From: Rhodobacter maris
Lineage (GTDB): Bacteria; Pseudomonadota; Alphaproteobacteria; Rhodobacterales; Rhodobacteraceae
DNA: 64,000 nt
NCBI RefSeq assembly: GCF_900217815.1
Contig: NZ_OBMT01000005.1
Location: 1-64,000, forward strand
Reading direction: 5' to 3'
The translations under genes were made by a program, and so were the position numbers. Shown piece by piece: positions 45,387 to 54,837 of this stretch. A model generated the notes under the pieces. The model searched no databases and had not been told where the DNA came from. It was given only the letters and a program-made list of their open reading frames with translations. Position 1 is the stretch's first letter. Every line of letters begins with the position of its first letter.

Positions 45387-47258
45387 GTGTTTCACGTGAA
45401 ACATCTGGACGTGATCGTGGTGGGGGGTGGCCATGCCGGGGCAGAGGCCGCGCATGCGTCGGCGCGGATGGGCGCGCAAACCGGGCTTGTCACGATGCGG
45501 CGCGCGGACCTTGGTGTGATGTCTTGCAACCCGGCGATTGGCGGGCTCGGCAAGGGGCATCTGGTGCGCGAGATCGATGCGCTCGACGGGGTGATGAGCC
45601 GCGCGGCCGACCGCGCCGGGATTCAGTTTCGTCTTCTCAACCGCCGCAAAGGGCCCGCGGTGCAAGGCCCGCGCGCGCAGGCGGACCGCAAGCTCTACCG
45701 TGAGGCGATGACAGAGTTGACGGCGGCGCAGCCAAACCTCGCGGTGATCGAGGCGGAGGTGACCGACCTGCGGCTTGAGGCGGGCCGGGTGGCGGGTGTG
45801 ATTCTGGCCGATGGTTCAGAGATTACGGCCAAGGCCGTCATCCTGACCGCGGGCACGTTTTTGAACGGGGTCATGCATATTGGCGACCAGCGCGCAGCCG
45901 GGGGCAGGGTGGGCGACGCGCCCTCCGTGCGGCTGGCGCAAAGGCTGCGCGATCTTGAGCCGCGAATCGGGCGGTTGAAAACCGGCACGCCGCCGCGGCT
46001 CGATGGTCGGACGATTGACTGGAGCATCCTCGAGATGCAGCCGGGCGACGAGGATCCGGTGATGTTCAGCTTCCTGAACCGCAGGCCGTTCGTGCGGCAG
46101 ATTGCTTGCGGCATCACCCATACCAACGAATCGACCCATGAGGTGATTCGCGCAAATCTGCAGCGGTCGGCGATGTATGGCGGCCATATCGAGGGGGTGG
46201 GGCCGCGCTACTGCCCCTCGATCGAGGACAAGGTGGTGCGCTTTGCCGACAAGAGCGCGCATCAGGTGTTTCTCGAACCCGAGGGGCTTGACGATCACAC
46301 CGTCTACCCGAATGGGATTTCCACATCGCTGCCGTTTGAGGTGCAGGAGGCCTATGTGCGTTCGATCCGCGGCCTCGAGCAGGTGAAGATCCTGCAAGCG
46401 GGCTATGCGATCGAATATGATTTTGTGGACCCGCGCGCACTTTCGAATCGTCTTGAGTTGCGCGACCTGCCGGGGCTGTTCCTCGCCGGGCAGATCAACG
46501 GGACAACGGGCTATGAAGAGGCGGCGGCCCAAGGCCTTGTGGCGGGCTTCAATGCCGCCAGCAACAGCTTGGGGCGCGCGCCGGTCACCTTCAGCCGGAC
46601 AGAGAGCTACATCGGCGTGATGATCGACGATCTGGTAACCCGCGGCGTGAGCGAGCCTTACCGTATGTTCACCTCACGCGCCGAGTTCCGGCTCGCCTTG
46701 CGGGCAGATAACGCCGATCAACGGCTCACGCCGCTCGGCCTTGCTGCGGGCTGTGTAGGCGAAGAGCGGCGCGGCGCGTTTGAGGAGAAGATGGCGCGGC
46801 TTGGGGCAGGACGGGCGCTGCTCGAGTCGCTCGTGCTCACACCGAAACAGGCGAATGAGCGCGGCTTGAGGGTGAACCAGGATGGCACGAAGCGCAGCGC
46901 CTTCGAGCTTCTGGCCTTCCCGGAGATCGACTTTGCCGCGGTGAGCGCCGCGTTCCCGGAACTTGCCGAGATGCCGGAGGATGTTTCCGAGCAGCTCTCG
47001 CGCGAGGCGCTTTACGCCAATTACATCGAGCGGCAGAAGCTTGATGTTGAGGCGATGCGGCGCGACGAGCATTGGGAAATCCCGGAGGGATTTGATTACG
47101 AGGCGCTGCCGGGCCTTTCAAAAGAGCTGCGCGGCAAGTTTGGCCGGGCGCAACCGCGCACGCTCGCGCAAGCGGGCCGGGTGGATGGCGCAACCCCCGC
47201 GGCGCTCGCCTTGATCCTCGCGCATTTGCGGCAACGCAAACGGGCAGGGCAAGCATGA
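45387..47258 (+). CDS. mnmG: tRNA uridine 5-carboxymethylaminomethyl modification enzyme MnmG
   Basis: A 623-residue FAD enzyme, partner of MnmE. FAD binding is [17 protein letters not shown], with the conserved cysteine in MSCNPAIGG-type context and [10 protein letters not shown] and the C-terminal helical domain present. The start is a GTG at 45387 with AAGGA upstream; its first codons (M-F-H-V-K-H) are spelled by the parS palindrome. Overlaps rsmG by ATGA. Confidence 0.97.
   Translation: MFHVKHLDVIVVGGGHAGAEAAHASARMGAQTGLVTMRRADLGVMSCNPAIGGLGKGHLVREIDALDGVMSRAADRAGIQFRLLNRRKGPAVQGPRAQADRKLYREAMTELTAAQPNLAVIEAEVTDLRLEAGRVAGVILADGSEITAKAVILTAGTFLNGVMHIGDQRAAGGRVGDAPSVRLAQRLRDLEPRIGRLKTGTPPRLDGRTIDWSILEMQPGDEDPVMFSFLNRRPFVRQIACGITHTNESTHEVIRANLQRSAMYGGHIEGVGPRYCPSIEDKVVRFADKSAHQVFLEPEGLDDHTVYPNGISTSLPFEVQEAYVRSIRGLEQVKILQAGYAIEYDFVDPRALSNRLELRDLPGLFLAGQINGTTGYEEAAAQGLVAGFNAASNSLGRAPVTFSRTESYIGVMIDDLVTRGVSEPYRMFTSRAEFRLALRADNADQRLTPLGLAAGCVGEERRGAFEEKMARLGAGRALLESLVLTPKQANERGLRVNQDGTKRSAFELLAFPEIDFAAVSAAFPELAEMPEDVSEQLSREALYANYIERQKLDVEAMRRDEHWEIPEGFDYEALPGLSKELRGKFGRAQPRTLAQAGRVDGATPAALALILAHLRQRKRAGQA
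45388..45403. promoter_or_regulatory. parS centromere site at the mnmG start
   Basis: TGTTTCACGTGAAACA, a perfect 16-base palindrome equal to the bacterial ParB-binding consensus. It overlaps the GTG start and the first five codons of mnmG. It lies 3.3 kb from parB-side genes' operon start and 3.2 kb from the putative origin. Confidence 0.95.
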
Positions 47259-47875
47259 GCGCCGAGAGCTTCGCCGCCCGCGTGAATGTTTCACGTGAAA
47301 CACTGGATCGGCTTTCGGCGCTTGAGGCGCTGCTGCAAAAGTGGAACCCCGCGATCAACCTCGTTTCTGCGGCAACGCTCACCGAGGTCTGGACCCGGCA
47401 TTTTCTCGATTCGGCGCAGCTTTTCGACTGCATCGCGGGAGAGGTCGCGCATTGGGCGGATCTTGGCAGCGGCGGCGGCTTTCCGGGGCTTGTTGTTGGC
47501 GTTCTCGCGCGAGAAAAACGCCCCGAGATGCACCTGACGCTGGTGGAGAGCGACAAGCGCAAATCCGCCTTTCTCCTCAACGCGGCGCGCGAACTCGGGC
47601 TCAAGGCCGTGGTGCGGGCGGAGCGGATCGAGAAGGTGCCGCCGCTTGGCGCCGATGTGCTTTCAGCGCGCGCGCTGGCGCCGTTACCCAAGCTTCTTGA
47701 ATTTGCGGCGCTTCACCTGTCGCCCGGAGGCATCGCCCTCTTCCCGAAAGGGGAGCGCTGGAAAGAGGAGGTTGCGCTGGCCGAGGCTTCATGGTCCTTT
47801 ACCTGCGAGCCGCGGGAAAGCCTGACGGATCCGCAGGCGGTTGTCTTGAAAATCAGGGGTTTGGAACGTGTCTGA
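47255..47875 (+). CDS. rsmG: 16S rRNA guanine-527 N7-methyltransferase
   Basis: A 206-residue SAM-dependent methyltransferase for G527 of 16S rRNA (formerly GidB). The SAM loop is [18 protein letters not shown] and the acidic [14 protein letters not shown] follows; the late [15 protein letters not shown] is also typical. It overlaps both mnmG and parA. A parS site lies within its early coding sequence. Confidence 0.96.
   Translation: MSAESFAARVNVSRETLDRLSALEALLQKWNPAINLVSAATLTEVWTRHFLDSAQLFDCIAGEVAHWADLGSGGGFPGLVVGVLAREKRPEMHLTLVESDKRKSAFLLNAARELGLKAVVRAERIEKVPPLGADVLSARALAPLPKLLEFAALHLSPGGIALFPKGERWKEEVALAEASWSFTCEPRESLTDPQAVVLKIRGLERV
47287..47302. promoter_or_regulatory. Second parS site, inside rsmG
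   Basis: The same 16-base palindrome TGTTTCACGTGAAACA as at 45388, here inside rsmG codons for NVSRET. Two perfect copies 1.9 kb apart are well beyond chance and mark the segregation centromere. Confidence 0.95.
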
Positions 47876-48689
47876 TCCGACGCGGCCCGCGGGGCCGAGA
47901 ATCATCGCGGTGGCGAACCAGAAGGGCGGCGTTGGCAAGACGACGACCTCGATCAACCTCGCAGCGGCGCTGGCCGAGCAGGGGCTCAGGATCCTGTTGG
48001 TCGATCTTGATCCGCAGGGCAATGCCTCGACCGGGGTGGGCGTTGAGACCTCTGCGCGCAGCTATAGCACCTATGATCTCCTTCTCGGCGAAGCGCCGTT
48101 GACCGAGGTGATCCAGAAAACCGAGATCGACGGGCTCTGGATTTCGCCGGCAACGGTGGATCTTTCCTCCGCCGATATGGAGCTCGTTTCGGCGGAAAAG
48201 CGCAGCTATCTCTTGCATGATGCGCTGCGCCAGATCGATATGGACCAGTTTGCCTTCGATTACGTGCTGATCGACTGCCCGCCGTCGCTCAATCTGCTCA
48301 CCGTCAATGCGATGGTGGCGGCGCAATCGGTGCTGGTGCCGCTGCAGGCGGAGTTTTTTGCGCTTGAGGGGCTGTCGCAGCTGATGCTGACGATCCGCGA
48401 GGTGCGGCAGAACGCGAACAAGGATCTGCGCATCGAGGGGATCGTGCTCACCATGTATGATGTGCGCAACAACCTCTCGCAGCAGGTGGAATCAGATGCG
48501 CGGGCGACGCTGGGCGAGCTTGTGTTCCGCACCATGATCCCGCGCAACGTGCGCATTTCAGAGGCGCCGTCTTTCGCGCTACCGGTGCTGAGCTACGACA
48601 GCTCGTCGAAAGGGGCGGAGGCTTACCGCCATCTTGCGCGCGAGCTTCTGGCGCGCCATACCCCGGTGAAAACGAAGGTGGCAGGATGA
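47868..48689 (+). CDS. parA: Chromosome partitioning ATPase ParA
   Basis: A 273-residue deviant-Walker ATPase that positions the origin with ParB and parS. The deviant Walker A is KGGVGKTTTSINLAAALA, followed by ILLVDLDPQGNAS and the later DYVLIDCPPSL. It overlaps rsmG by eight bases and parB by ATGA. It works on nucleoid DNA near the cell poles. Confidence 0.97.
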   Translation: MSDPTRPAGPRIIAVANQKGGVGKTTTSINLAAALAEQGLRILLVDLDPQGNASTGVGVETSARSYSTYDLLLGEAPLTEVIQKTEIDGLWISPATVDLSSADMELVSAEKRSYLLHDALRQIDMDQFAFDYVLIDCPPSLNLLTVNAMVAAQSVLVPLQAEFFALEGLSQLMLTIREVRQNANKDLRIEGIVLTMYDVRNNLSQQVESDARATLGELVFRTMIPRNVRISEAPSFALPVLSYDSSSKGAEAYRHLARELLARHTPVKTKVAG

Positions 48690-49585
48690 GCATCAAAAAA
48701 CCGGAACGGCGCGGCCTGGGGAGGGGGCTCTCGGCACTGATGGCCGATGTGCAATCGGCGGTGGCCGAGGATGAGGAAACGCCACGGCGGCGCGACCAGA
48801 TGGTGCCGATCGAGCGGATCGTGCCAAACCCGGATCAGCCGCGGCGCACATTTTCAGAGGCTTCTCTGGAGGAACTGCGCGCCTCTATCGCCGAGAAGGG
48901 CGTGATCCAGCCACTCATCGTACGCGCCCATCCGGGCCGCGACGGGCATTACGAGATTGTTGCGGGTGAGCGGCGCTGGCGCGCGGCGCAACTGGCGCAA
49001 CTGCACGAATTGCCGGTGATCATCCGGGATTTCACCGATACCGAAGTGCTGGAAGTCGCCATCATCGAGAACATTCAGCGGGCCGATCTGAACCCGCTTG
49101 AAGAGGCGATGGGCTACCGCCAGTTGATGGAACGGTTCGGTCATACACAAGAGAAAGTGGCAGAAGCGCTTTCCAAGAGCCGTAGCCATATTGCCAACCT
49201 GCTCCGCCTGCTGAGCCTGCCCGAAGAGATTCAGGGCTATCTGCGCGAGGGCAAGCTGACGGCGGGCCATGCACGGGCGCTGATCACGGCGGAAGATCCG
49301 GTGGGCCTGGCGCGTGAGGTGATCGCGCGGGGGCTTTCCGTGCGCGAAGTCGAACGGCTCGTCAAAGGGGAGGGCGGCCCGACGAAGCCCGCGAGCCGGA
49401 AGCCGGGCTTTGCGGCGCCCGAAAAAGATGCCGATACGCGGGTGCTCGAGGGCGATCTTTCCGCCACGATTGGCATGAATGTCAGCATCGAGCACAGCGG
49501 CGCGGAGGGCGGGAAGCTGATCATTTCCTATCGCTCGCTCGACGATCTCGATAGGCTTTGCCAAGCGCTGAACCATATGGGCTAA
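48686..49585 (+). CDS. parB: Chromosome partitioning protein ParB
   Basis: A 299-residue CTP-dependent clamp that loads at parS. An N-terminal ParA-contact stretch (RRGLGRGLSALMADV) is followed by the CTPase/ParB domain with IVAGERRWRAAQLAQL, the HTH region TQEKVAEALSKSRSHIANLLRL, and a C-terminal dimer domain ending LDRLCQALNHMG. The two parS sites nearby are its expected targets. Confidence 0.97.
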   Translation: MSIKKPERRGLGRGLSALMADVQSAVAEDEETPRRRDQMVPIERIVPNPDQPRRTFSEASLEELRASIAEKGVIQPLIVRAHPGRDGHYEIVAGERRWRAAQLAQLHELPVIIRDFTDTEVLEVAIIENIQRADLNPLEEAMGYRQLMERFGHTQEKVAEALSKSRSHIANLLRLLSLPEEIQGYLREGKLTAGHARALITAEDPVGLAREVIARGLSVREVERLVKGEGGPTKPASRKPGFAAPEKDADTRVLEGDLSATIGMNVSIEHSGAEGGKLIISYRSLDDLDRLCQALNHMG

Positions 49586-49618
49586 CGCCATATATGGTGG
49601 TTTTGGCCAACAGACCCG

Positions 49619-49990
49619 TCAGAGTTTGTTGGCCGCTTTCTTCAGGGCTTCCGTTTTCAGCGTCTCGGCAATCTTGCCGAGGTTCTCGTTCCGACCGACG
49701 GCTTTGGCCGTTTTTGCGGTTTGAAAAGCGATCGGCTCCTGCAATGCGGCGATCTGCTGGGTGAGTTGGGCCTGCTTTGCGAGGCTCCAGGCGGTGAAGC
49801 GCTCCGCTGCGCCCGAAAGCAGCAGATCGTCCATCCCCGCACGGCGCGCCGTGCCCGCCTGCACCCCAACGGCCGCATGTTGCGCCTCAAGGCGCTGGCG
49901 GGCCGCGGTGAGCCGTGCGAGCTTGGTCATCTCGCGGTCGCGCACCATCGCGGCGAGCTCCTGAAGCACTTTCAGATCCTTTTGCCGCAT
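49619..49990 (-). CDS. FliJ-like coiled-coil protein of the flagellar operon
   Basis: A 123-residue mostly helical protein (KDLKVLQELAAMVRDREMTKLARLTAARQ at the start) with charged heptad-like repeats. Size, charge and position directly after flhB suggest a FliJ-like export helper, but no motif proves it. The ATG overlaps the flhB stop (TGATG). Not otherwise recognised. Confidence 0.6.
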   Translation of the reverse strand: MRQKDLKVLQELAAMVRDREMTKLARLTAARQRLEAQHAAVGVQAGTARRAGMDDLLLSGAAERFTAWSLAKQAQLTQQIAALQEPIAFQTAKTAKAVGRNENLGKIAETLKTEALKKAANKL

Positions 49991-51078
49991 CAGCCCCGTG
50001 CTCCGCGTTCGCGCGCGCGTCGGCGCATTTTCTCGGCAAAGCGGATCGCCGCGGCGACAGCGCGGAAATGCTCGGGCCGGATTTCCTCGCCGATATCGAC
50101 CGTCGCATGGAGTGCGCGTGCGGTAGGCGGATCGGAATGGATCGGCACGGCATTTTCCGACGCCACTTCGCGAATTCGCGCCGCAATCTCGTCGACACCC
50201 TTGGCGACGCAGACCGGTGCGCGCTTCGCCCCACGTTCCCATTTCAGCGCCACCGCATAATGGGTCGGGTTGACGATCACCACATCGGCCTTGGCGACAT
50301 CGGAGATCATCTGCTTCGTCGCGATCTCGACCGCCTTTTGTCGACGTTGCGCCTTGATATGGGGGTCGCCTTCGGATTGTTTCATCTCGTCCATGAGTTC
50401 CTTGCGCGTCATCCGGTTGCGGCGCAGGAATTCGGCGCGCTGCCAAAGATAGTCGATCGCGCCGATCACCGTGGCGAGAAGCAGCATCAGGAGCAGGAAT
50501 TCAACGATCATCTGCAGGAATTGGCCGGTGACCTGTGGCGCCTCAAGCTGTTGCGTCATCAAGATCACGGGCAATTCGCGCAAGATGAAATTGCCAAGGA
50601 TCACGGAGATCACCAGCAGTTTGACGAAGCTCTTGGCAAATTCGAAGAGGCCGGACCGGCCGAATTTCTGTTTCGCATTCGAAATCGGGTCGATCCGGTT
50701 GAGCTTGAACATCAGCTTTTCCGGTGCCACGACGATGGCGCGTTGCGCGAAAAGCGCCAGCAGCACCGCCGCCGCCGGCAGGATCACCCAGGGCGCGAGC
50801 GCCATGGCCACCTGTGAAAAGAGCCCGCCCGCCATCGTCACCCCGCCGCCGAGCATCTGCGCGGAGATAGTATCGGCCTGATCGAGCAGAACGCTCGCCC
50901 AGGTGCCGAAATGCTGCAGCGAATAGGCGCCAAAGGCGAAGGCGGAAAGCACGATCCCGCCATAGGTCGCCGCAACGGTGAGTTCCGCCGATTTGACCAG
51001 ATCGCCCTTTCGTCGGGCCTCTTCCAGTTTCTGCGGAGTTGGGTCGAACTCCTTGGAGTCGTCGTCTTCCTCGCTCAT
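49990..51078 (-). CDS. flhB: Flagellar type III export switch protein FlhB
   Basis: A 362-residue protein with a charged N-terminus (DDDSKEFDPTPQKLEEARRKGD), four membrane segments and a cytoplasmic domain carrying the self-cleavage site NPTH in VIVNPTHYAVAL. Cleavage there switches export from rod/hook to filament subunits. Its start overlaps fliR by ATGA. Confidence 0.96.
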   Translation of the reverse strand: MSEEDDDSKEFDPTPQKLEEARRKGDLVKSAELTVAATYGGIVLSAFAFGAYSLQHFGTWASVLLDQADTISAQMLGGGVTMAGGLFSQVAMALAPWVILPAAAVLLALFAQRAIVVAPEKLMFKLNRIDPISNAKQKFGRSGLFEFAKSFVKLLVISVILGNFILRELPVILMTQQLEAPQVTGQFLQMIVEFLLLMLLLATVIGAIDYLWQRAEFLRRNRMTRKELMDEMKQSEGDPHIKAQRRQKAVEIATKQMISDVAKADVVIVNPTHYAVALKWERGAKRAPVCVAKGVDEIAARIREVASENAVPIHSDPPTARALHATVDIGEEIRPEHFRAVAAAIRFAEKMRRRARERGARG

Positions 51079-51851
51079 GGGCGCAACTCGAACGGGTTGG
51101 AGAGGAACGTCACGAACCCGTCATGCCAGATCATGAGGCCGGTCGGCAAGGCGATCGAAAGCAACGCAAGCCCGCCCAAAGTGAGCGCCGGAGCGCCCAC
51201 AAAGGAGACCATGAGCTGCGGCATGGCGCGGTTGATGGCGCCGAGCGCGACGTTGTAAACGAGACCCGCAATGACGAATGGCGCGGCGATCGAGAAGCCG
51301 AGTGCGAAAGCATGGCTGACGCCCGAAAGCTCCCATTGCCGCATCAGATCGGCATCGGGGAAAGCGCCGGGCGGAAACACCTGGTAGGAGCCGAGAAAGA
51401 TCTCCGTCACCCGCACATGAAGGCCCAGATGCACCGCGATGGCGAGTGCTGCCATCACCATCAGTTGCGAAACGGCCGGTTGCGGTTCGCCCGCCGTGCC
51501 GCCGAAAAGCTGGGAAAGCGAGATCGATTGTGCCGCCATCATCCCCGCGATCTGCAGTGCAATGATGAACAAGCGCAGTGCCATGCCGATGCCGAGCCCG
51601 ATCAGCGTTTCGGCAAAGAGCCAGACCGGGGTCGGAAAGCCCGGCTCGGGGCGGTTCACATAGGGCTCCGCACCGGGCAGAACGATCAGTGTGAACGCAA
51701 GCGCAAGCACAAGTTTCACCCGCGCGGGCACCAGCATCTCGCCGAAGGCGGGCATCACCAGCATCGTGCCCCCGACGCGCAGGAAGACGATGAACCCGGT
51801 CCAGAGAAAAGCCTGCATCTGCGCGATCACTTCGGCGTAAAGCGGGTTCAT
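51075..51851 (-). CDS. fliR: Flagellar export gate protein FliR
   Basis: A 258-residue six-helix membrane protein of the export gate (TGFIVFLRVGGTMLVMPAFGE at the first segment, MVSFVGAPALTLGGLALLSIAL near the end). The ATG at 51851 overlaps flhA and gives the usual length; the long upstream open frame lies antisense-free within flhA but off its frame. Confidence 0.93.
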   Translation of the reverse strand: MNPLYAEVIAQMQAFLWTGFIVFLRVGGTMLVMPAFGEMLVPARVKLVLALAFTLIVLPGAEPYVNRPEPGFPTPVWLFAETLIGLGIGMALRLFIIALQIAGMMAAQSISLSQLFGGTAGEPQPAVSQLMVMAALAIAVHLGLHVRVTEIFLGSYQVFPPGAFPDADLMRQWELSGVSHAFALGFSIAAPFVIAGLVYNVALGAINRAMPQLMVSFVGAPALTLGGLALLSIALPTGLMIWHDGFVTFLSNPFELRP

Positions 51852-53935
51852 GCGGGAACGATCCCCACCATCGAGGGCTTCGCATCGAGGCCGATTTCCT
51901 CGAAAGAGAGTACCGGGGCGGCGATTCCCTTGGCGCCAAGCACGGTTTTCAGGAACCGCCGCCGCCGCGTCGAGGTGACAATCGCCGGGAAGATGCCCGA
52001 TTCGCCCGCCCGTGCCACGCGTTCGGCGACGTTGTTGGCGAGCCGGTTGAACTTGTCGGGGGGCAGGGCCACATCGGTCTGCCCGCGGTCGCCCGAGATC
52101 TGGTAGGAAGAGAAAGTATCTTCCCATTCCGGCGCGAGCTGCAAGAGCGGCAGCGTGCCGTCCTCGCGGCGGAATTCGGCGACGAGCTGGAAGCCGAGGC
52201 GCTGGCGCACATGTTCGCAAATCGCCTCGGGCGAGTTCATGCCGCGCACTTCGGCGACCGATTCGACGATCACGAGCAGGTTGCGGATCGAGACGCGCTC
52301 TTCCAGCAGGAGCCGCAGCACGGCAAGCAGAAGATCCACCGGCACCTTGTCGGGAATGAGCTCGTCCAGAAGCCGCCGGTTGGTATCAGCCCGGGCCGGA
52401 TCGGAAAGATTGCACACCTCCTCAAGCAGGCGGCGCAGCGCGCGCAGCGTCATCAGACGGCCGAAGTTGCGCTTGATCACCTCAAGCAGATGCGTGGCGA
52501 GCACTTCGGTGGGCGAGACCACGGTGGAACCGGCCAGTGCCGCATCTTCCTGTTGCGCAGCAGGCAGCCAGCGCGCGGGCGCGCCGTAAACCGGCTCGCG
52601 CACATCTTCGCCCTTGGGCAGGAAATCGCGATTGTCGGTGATCAGCGCGAGAACCTGATCGGGGAAGAGCCGGTCCTTCGCCTGTTCCACACCCTGAATG
52701 CGGATCCGGTAGCACCCCGGATCGAGCGTGGCATCGTCGGTGAGCCGGATCTCGGGCAGGATCAACCCGTAGCTGGCGGCCACGTGGTTGCGCATGTTCG
52801 AGATGCGTGAATCGAGCCCGGTCGCCGGATCGAGCGCCATTGCCACCAGATCGGGCGAGAATTCGACATGGATATCGTCGATGTCGAGCACGTCGCCGAT
52901 CGATTTTTTCTTTTTCTTCTCGGCCGGGGCGGGCATCTTCATCGCTTCGCGGGCGGCTTTCTGGGCGGCCTTGCGCTTCACCATCACCGCAGTGCCGATC
53001 AGCACCACCGCGCCCATCATGAAGGGCACGAAGGGCAGGCCCGGAACGAGCGCAAAGAGCGCCATCAGCACCCCCACGGTGATCAACGCCGAGGGGTAAC
53101 GCGAAAGTTGCTCGAAGAGCGCCATGTCGGCCGAGCCCTTGGCGCCGCCGCGCGAGAGCAAAATCGCCGACCCGATCGAGATGATCACGGCCGGGATCTG
53201 GCTCGTCAGCCCGTCGCCCACGGTGAGGATCGCATAGGTTTCCAGCGCGCGGTCAAGCGGCATGCCATGCACAACTGTGCCGATGATCAGGCCAACGATC
53301 AAGTTGAGCATGGTGATCAGAAGGCCCGCGACCGCATCGCCCTTGACGAATTTCGAAGCGCCGTCGAGCGAGCCGAAGAAAGTCGTTTCCGCCTGTTCGC
53401 GTTCGCGCCGCGTGCGCGCCTCGGCATGGTCGATGGCGCCGGCGTTCATGTCGCTGTCGATGGCGAGCTGCTTGCCGGGCATCGCATCGAGCGCGAACCG
53501 GGCGCCCACTTCGGCCATCCGGCCCGCGCCCTTGGTGATGACGATGAAGTTGACGATCAGGATCACGCCGAAGACGACGAGCCCGATCATCACCGAGCCG
53601 CCCATGACGAAATTGGCGAACCCCTGGATCACCTTGCCCGCGGCGCCGGTGCCGGTATGGCCTTGACCGACGATCAGCTTGGTGGAGCTGACGTTGAGCG
53701 AGAGCCGCAGCATCAGCGAGGCCAGAAGCACAGTCGGGAAAGCGGAAAAATCGAGCGGGCGCTCGATGAAGAGGGTGACCGTGAAGATCAGGATCGCCAG
53801 AGCGAAAGAGATCGCAAGGCCGACATCCATCACCCAGGACGGCATCGGCAAGATCATCATCACGATCACCGCCATCAGCGCCAGCGCCAGAAGGATCGTG
53901 GGCTGGAAGATCGTCTGAAGTGTCAGTTTTGGCAT
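51848..53935 (-). CDS. flhA: Flagellar export gate protein FlhA
   Basis: A 695-residue protein: eight membrane helices in the first 320 residues, with the conserved FHIPEP-region equivalents (DAMPGKQLAIDSDMNAGAID), then a cytoplasmic chaperone-docking ring (about 350-690). Full length. It follows the transglycosylase gene with a one-base overlap (TGATG) and is followed by fliR. Confidence 0.97.
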   Translation of the reverse strand: MPKLTLQTIFQPTILLALALMAVIVMMILPMPSWVMDVGLAISFALAILIFTVTLFIERPLDFSAFPTVLLASLMLRLSLNVSSTKLIVGQGHTGTGAAGKVIQGFANFVMGGSVMIGLVVFGVILIVNFIVITKGAGRMAEVGARFALDAMPGKQLAIDSDMNAGAIDHAEARTRREREQAETTFFGSLDGASKFVKGDAVAGLLITMLNLIVGLIIGTVVHGMPLDRALETYAILTVGDGLTSQIPAVIISIGSAILLSRGGAKGSADMALFEQLSRYPSALITVGVLMALFALVPGLPFVPFMMGAVVLIGTAVMVKRKAAQKAAREAMKMPAPAEKKKKKSIGDVLDIDDIHVEFSPDLVAMALDPATGLDSRISNMRNHVAASYGLILPEIRLTDDATLDPGCYRIRIQGVEQAKDRLFPDQVLALITDNRDFLPKGEDVREPVYGAPARWLPAAQQEDAALAGSTVVSPTEVLATHLLEVIKRNFGRLMTLRALRRLLEEVCNLSDPARADTNRRLLDELIPDKVPVDLLLAVLRLLLEERVSIRNLLVIVESVAEVRGMNSPEAICEHVRQRLGFQLVAEFRREDGTLPLLQLAPEWEDTFSSYQISGDRGQTDVALPPDKFNRLANNVAERVARAGESGIFPAIVTSTRRRRFLKTVLGAKGIAAPVLSFEEIGLDAKPSMVGIVPA

Positions 53936-54747
53936 CAGTTGCCCTCACCCTTGTTCAGTGCCACGGCAAAGAGGCTTGCCCCCGGGGCCGCACCGAGGGG
54001 TGGCGAGACAGTGCCGCTGCGCTGCAACAGCGGATAGGTGTTGACCCGCGGCGGCCGTTGCGGGGCCGCTTGCGACTCCATCGCCGCGACGATGTCGGGG
54101 ATTTCGGGGATTTCATTGACGCCGGTCTGCATCGGCGCGCCGGTCATTGCGCTCATCGGGCCCGCATTCATCGCCATCGCATCGTTTGCCCCGTCCGCGC
54201 CCATGTAGCGCTGGCGCAACTCGGCAAAGCGGGCCGAATAGCGCTCGGCATATTCCTGGGTGCGCGAATGATATGCCCCGGCAGCGCCGTTCCAGGAGCC
54301 TTTCTCGCCATAGAGCTCGGCGAGGAATCGCGCGGCGTAAAGCGCATTCGCCATCGGGTCGAACATCTCGTCGATCGAGGAGAAATGCTGGCTGTGCCAT
54401 TTGTAATTGATTTGGAAGCAGCCGACATCGAAGCTGCGCGCGCCGCGCTTGAACTCCTGAAACACATAGGCGCGGGCCTCGTCGAGCGTGTCGAACCAAT
54501 GCCCGGCGCCTTCCATGTTCACCGTCCAGGGCCAGGGCCGAAGCTTGCCGTCGATGCGTTTGCCGGTTTCAGTGAGCGAGATCGCCTTGAGCACCGAGAC
54601 CGGAACGCCGGTCCGGCGCGCAGCTTCCTCGGCGACACGCTCACAGGTGCTCGAAACCGTCGCCGCCGACTCGGAAGCACCTGCCACTCCGCCATGCCAG
54701 ATAAGGCAAATCATTGAAAATGTTACTAAAAGCCAAGACTTTGGCAT
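53935..54747 (-). CDS. Lytic transglycosylase (SLT domain) of the flagellar operon
   Basis: A 270-residue exported protein: signal peptide (SWLLVTFSMICLIWHGGVAGA), then an SLT domain with the catalytic Glu in LKAISLTETGK and the later DVGCFQINYKWH and GAAGAYHSRT motifs. The C-terminal 90 residues are Pro/Ala/Met-rich and unstructured. It precedes flhA, so it probably opens peptidoglycan for the rod, like SltF of Rhodobacter. The ATG at 54747 has AGAGG upstream; a GTG nine bases earlier is an alternative. Confidence 0.88.
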   Translation of the reverse strand: MPKSWLLVTFSMICLIWHGGVAGASESAATVSSTCERVAEEAARRTGVPVSVLKAISLTETGKRIDGKLRPWPWTVNMEGAGHWFDTLDEARAYVFQEFKRGARSFDVGCFQINYKWHSQHFSSIDEMFDPMANALYAARFLAELYGEKGSWNGAAGAYHSRTQEYAERYSARFAELRQRYMGADGANDAMAMNAGPMSAMTGAPMQTGVNEIPEIPDIVAAMESQAAPQRPPRVNTYPLLQRSGTVSPPLGAAPGASLFAVALNKGEGN

Positions 54748-54837
54748 GGGCTTCACCCTCTGGTCAGCAGTTCTTGCTGGGACTGAAGCTAGGCAAATAA
54801 GGTTTACAACCGGTAAGCATCGCCCCGTATTCGGGGC

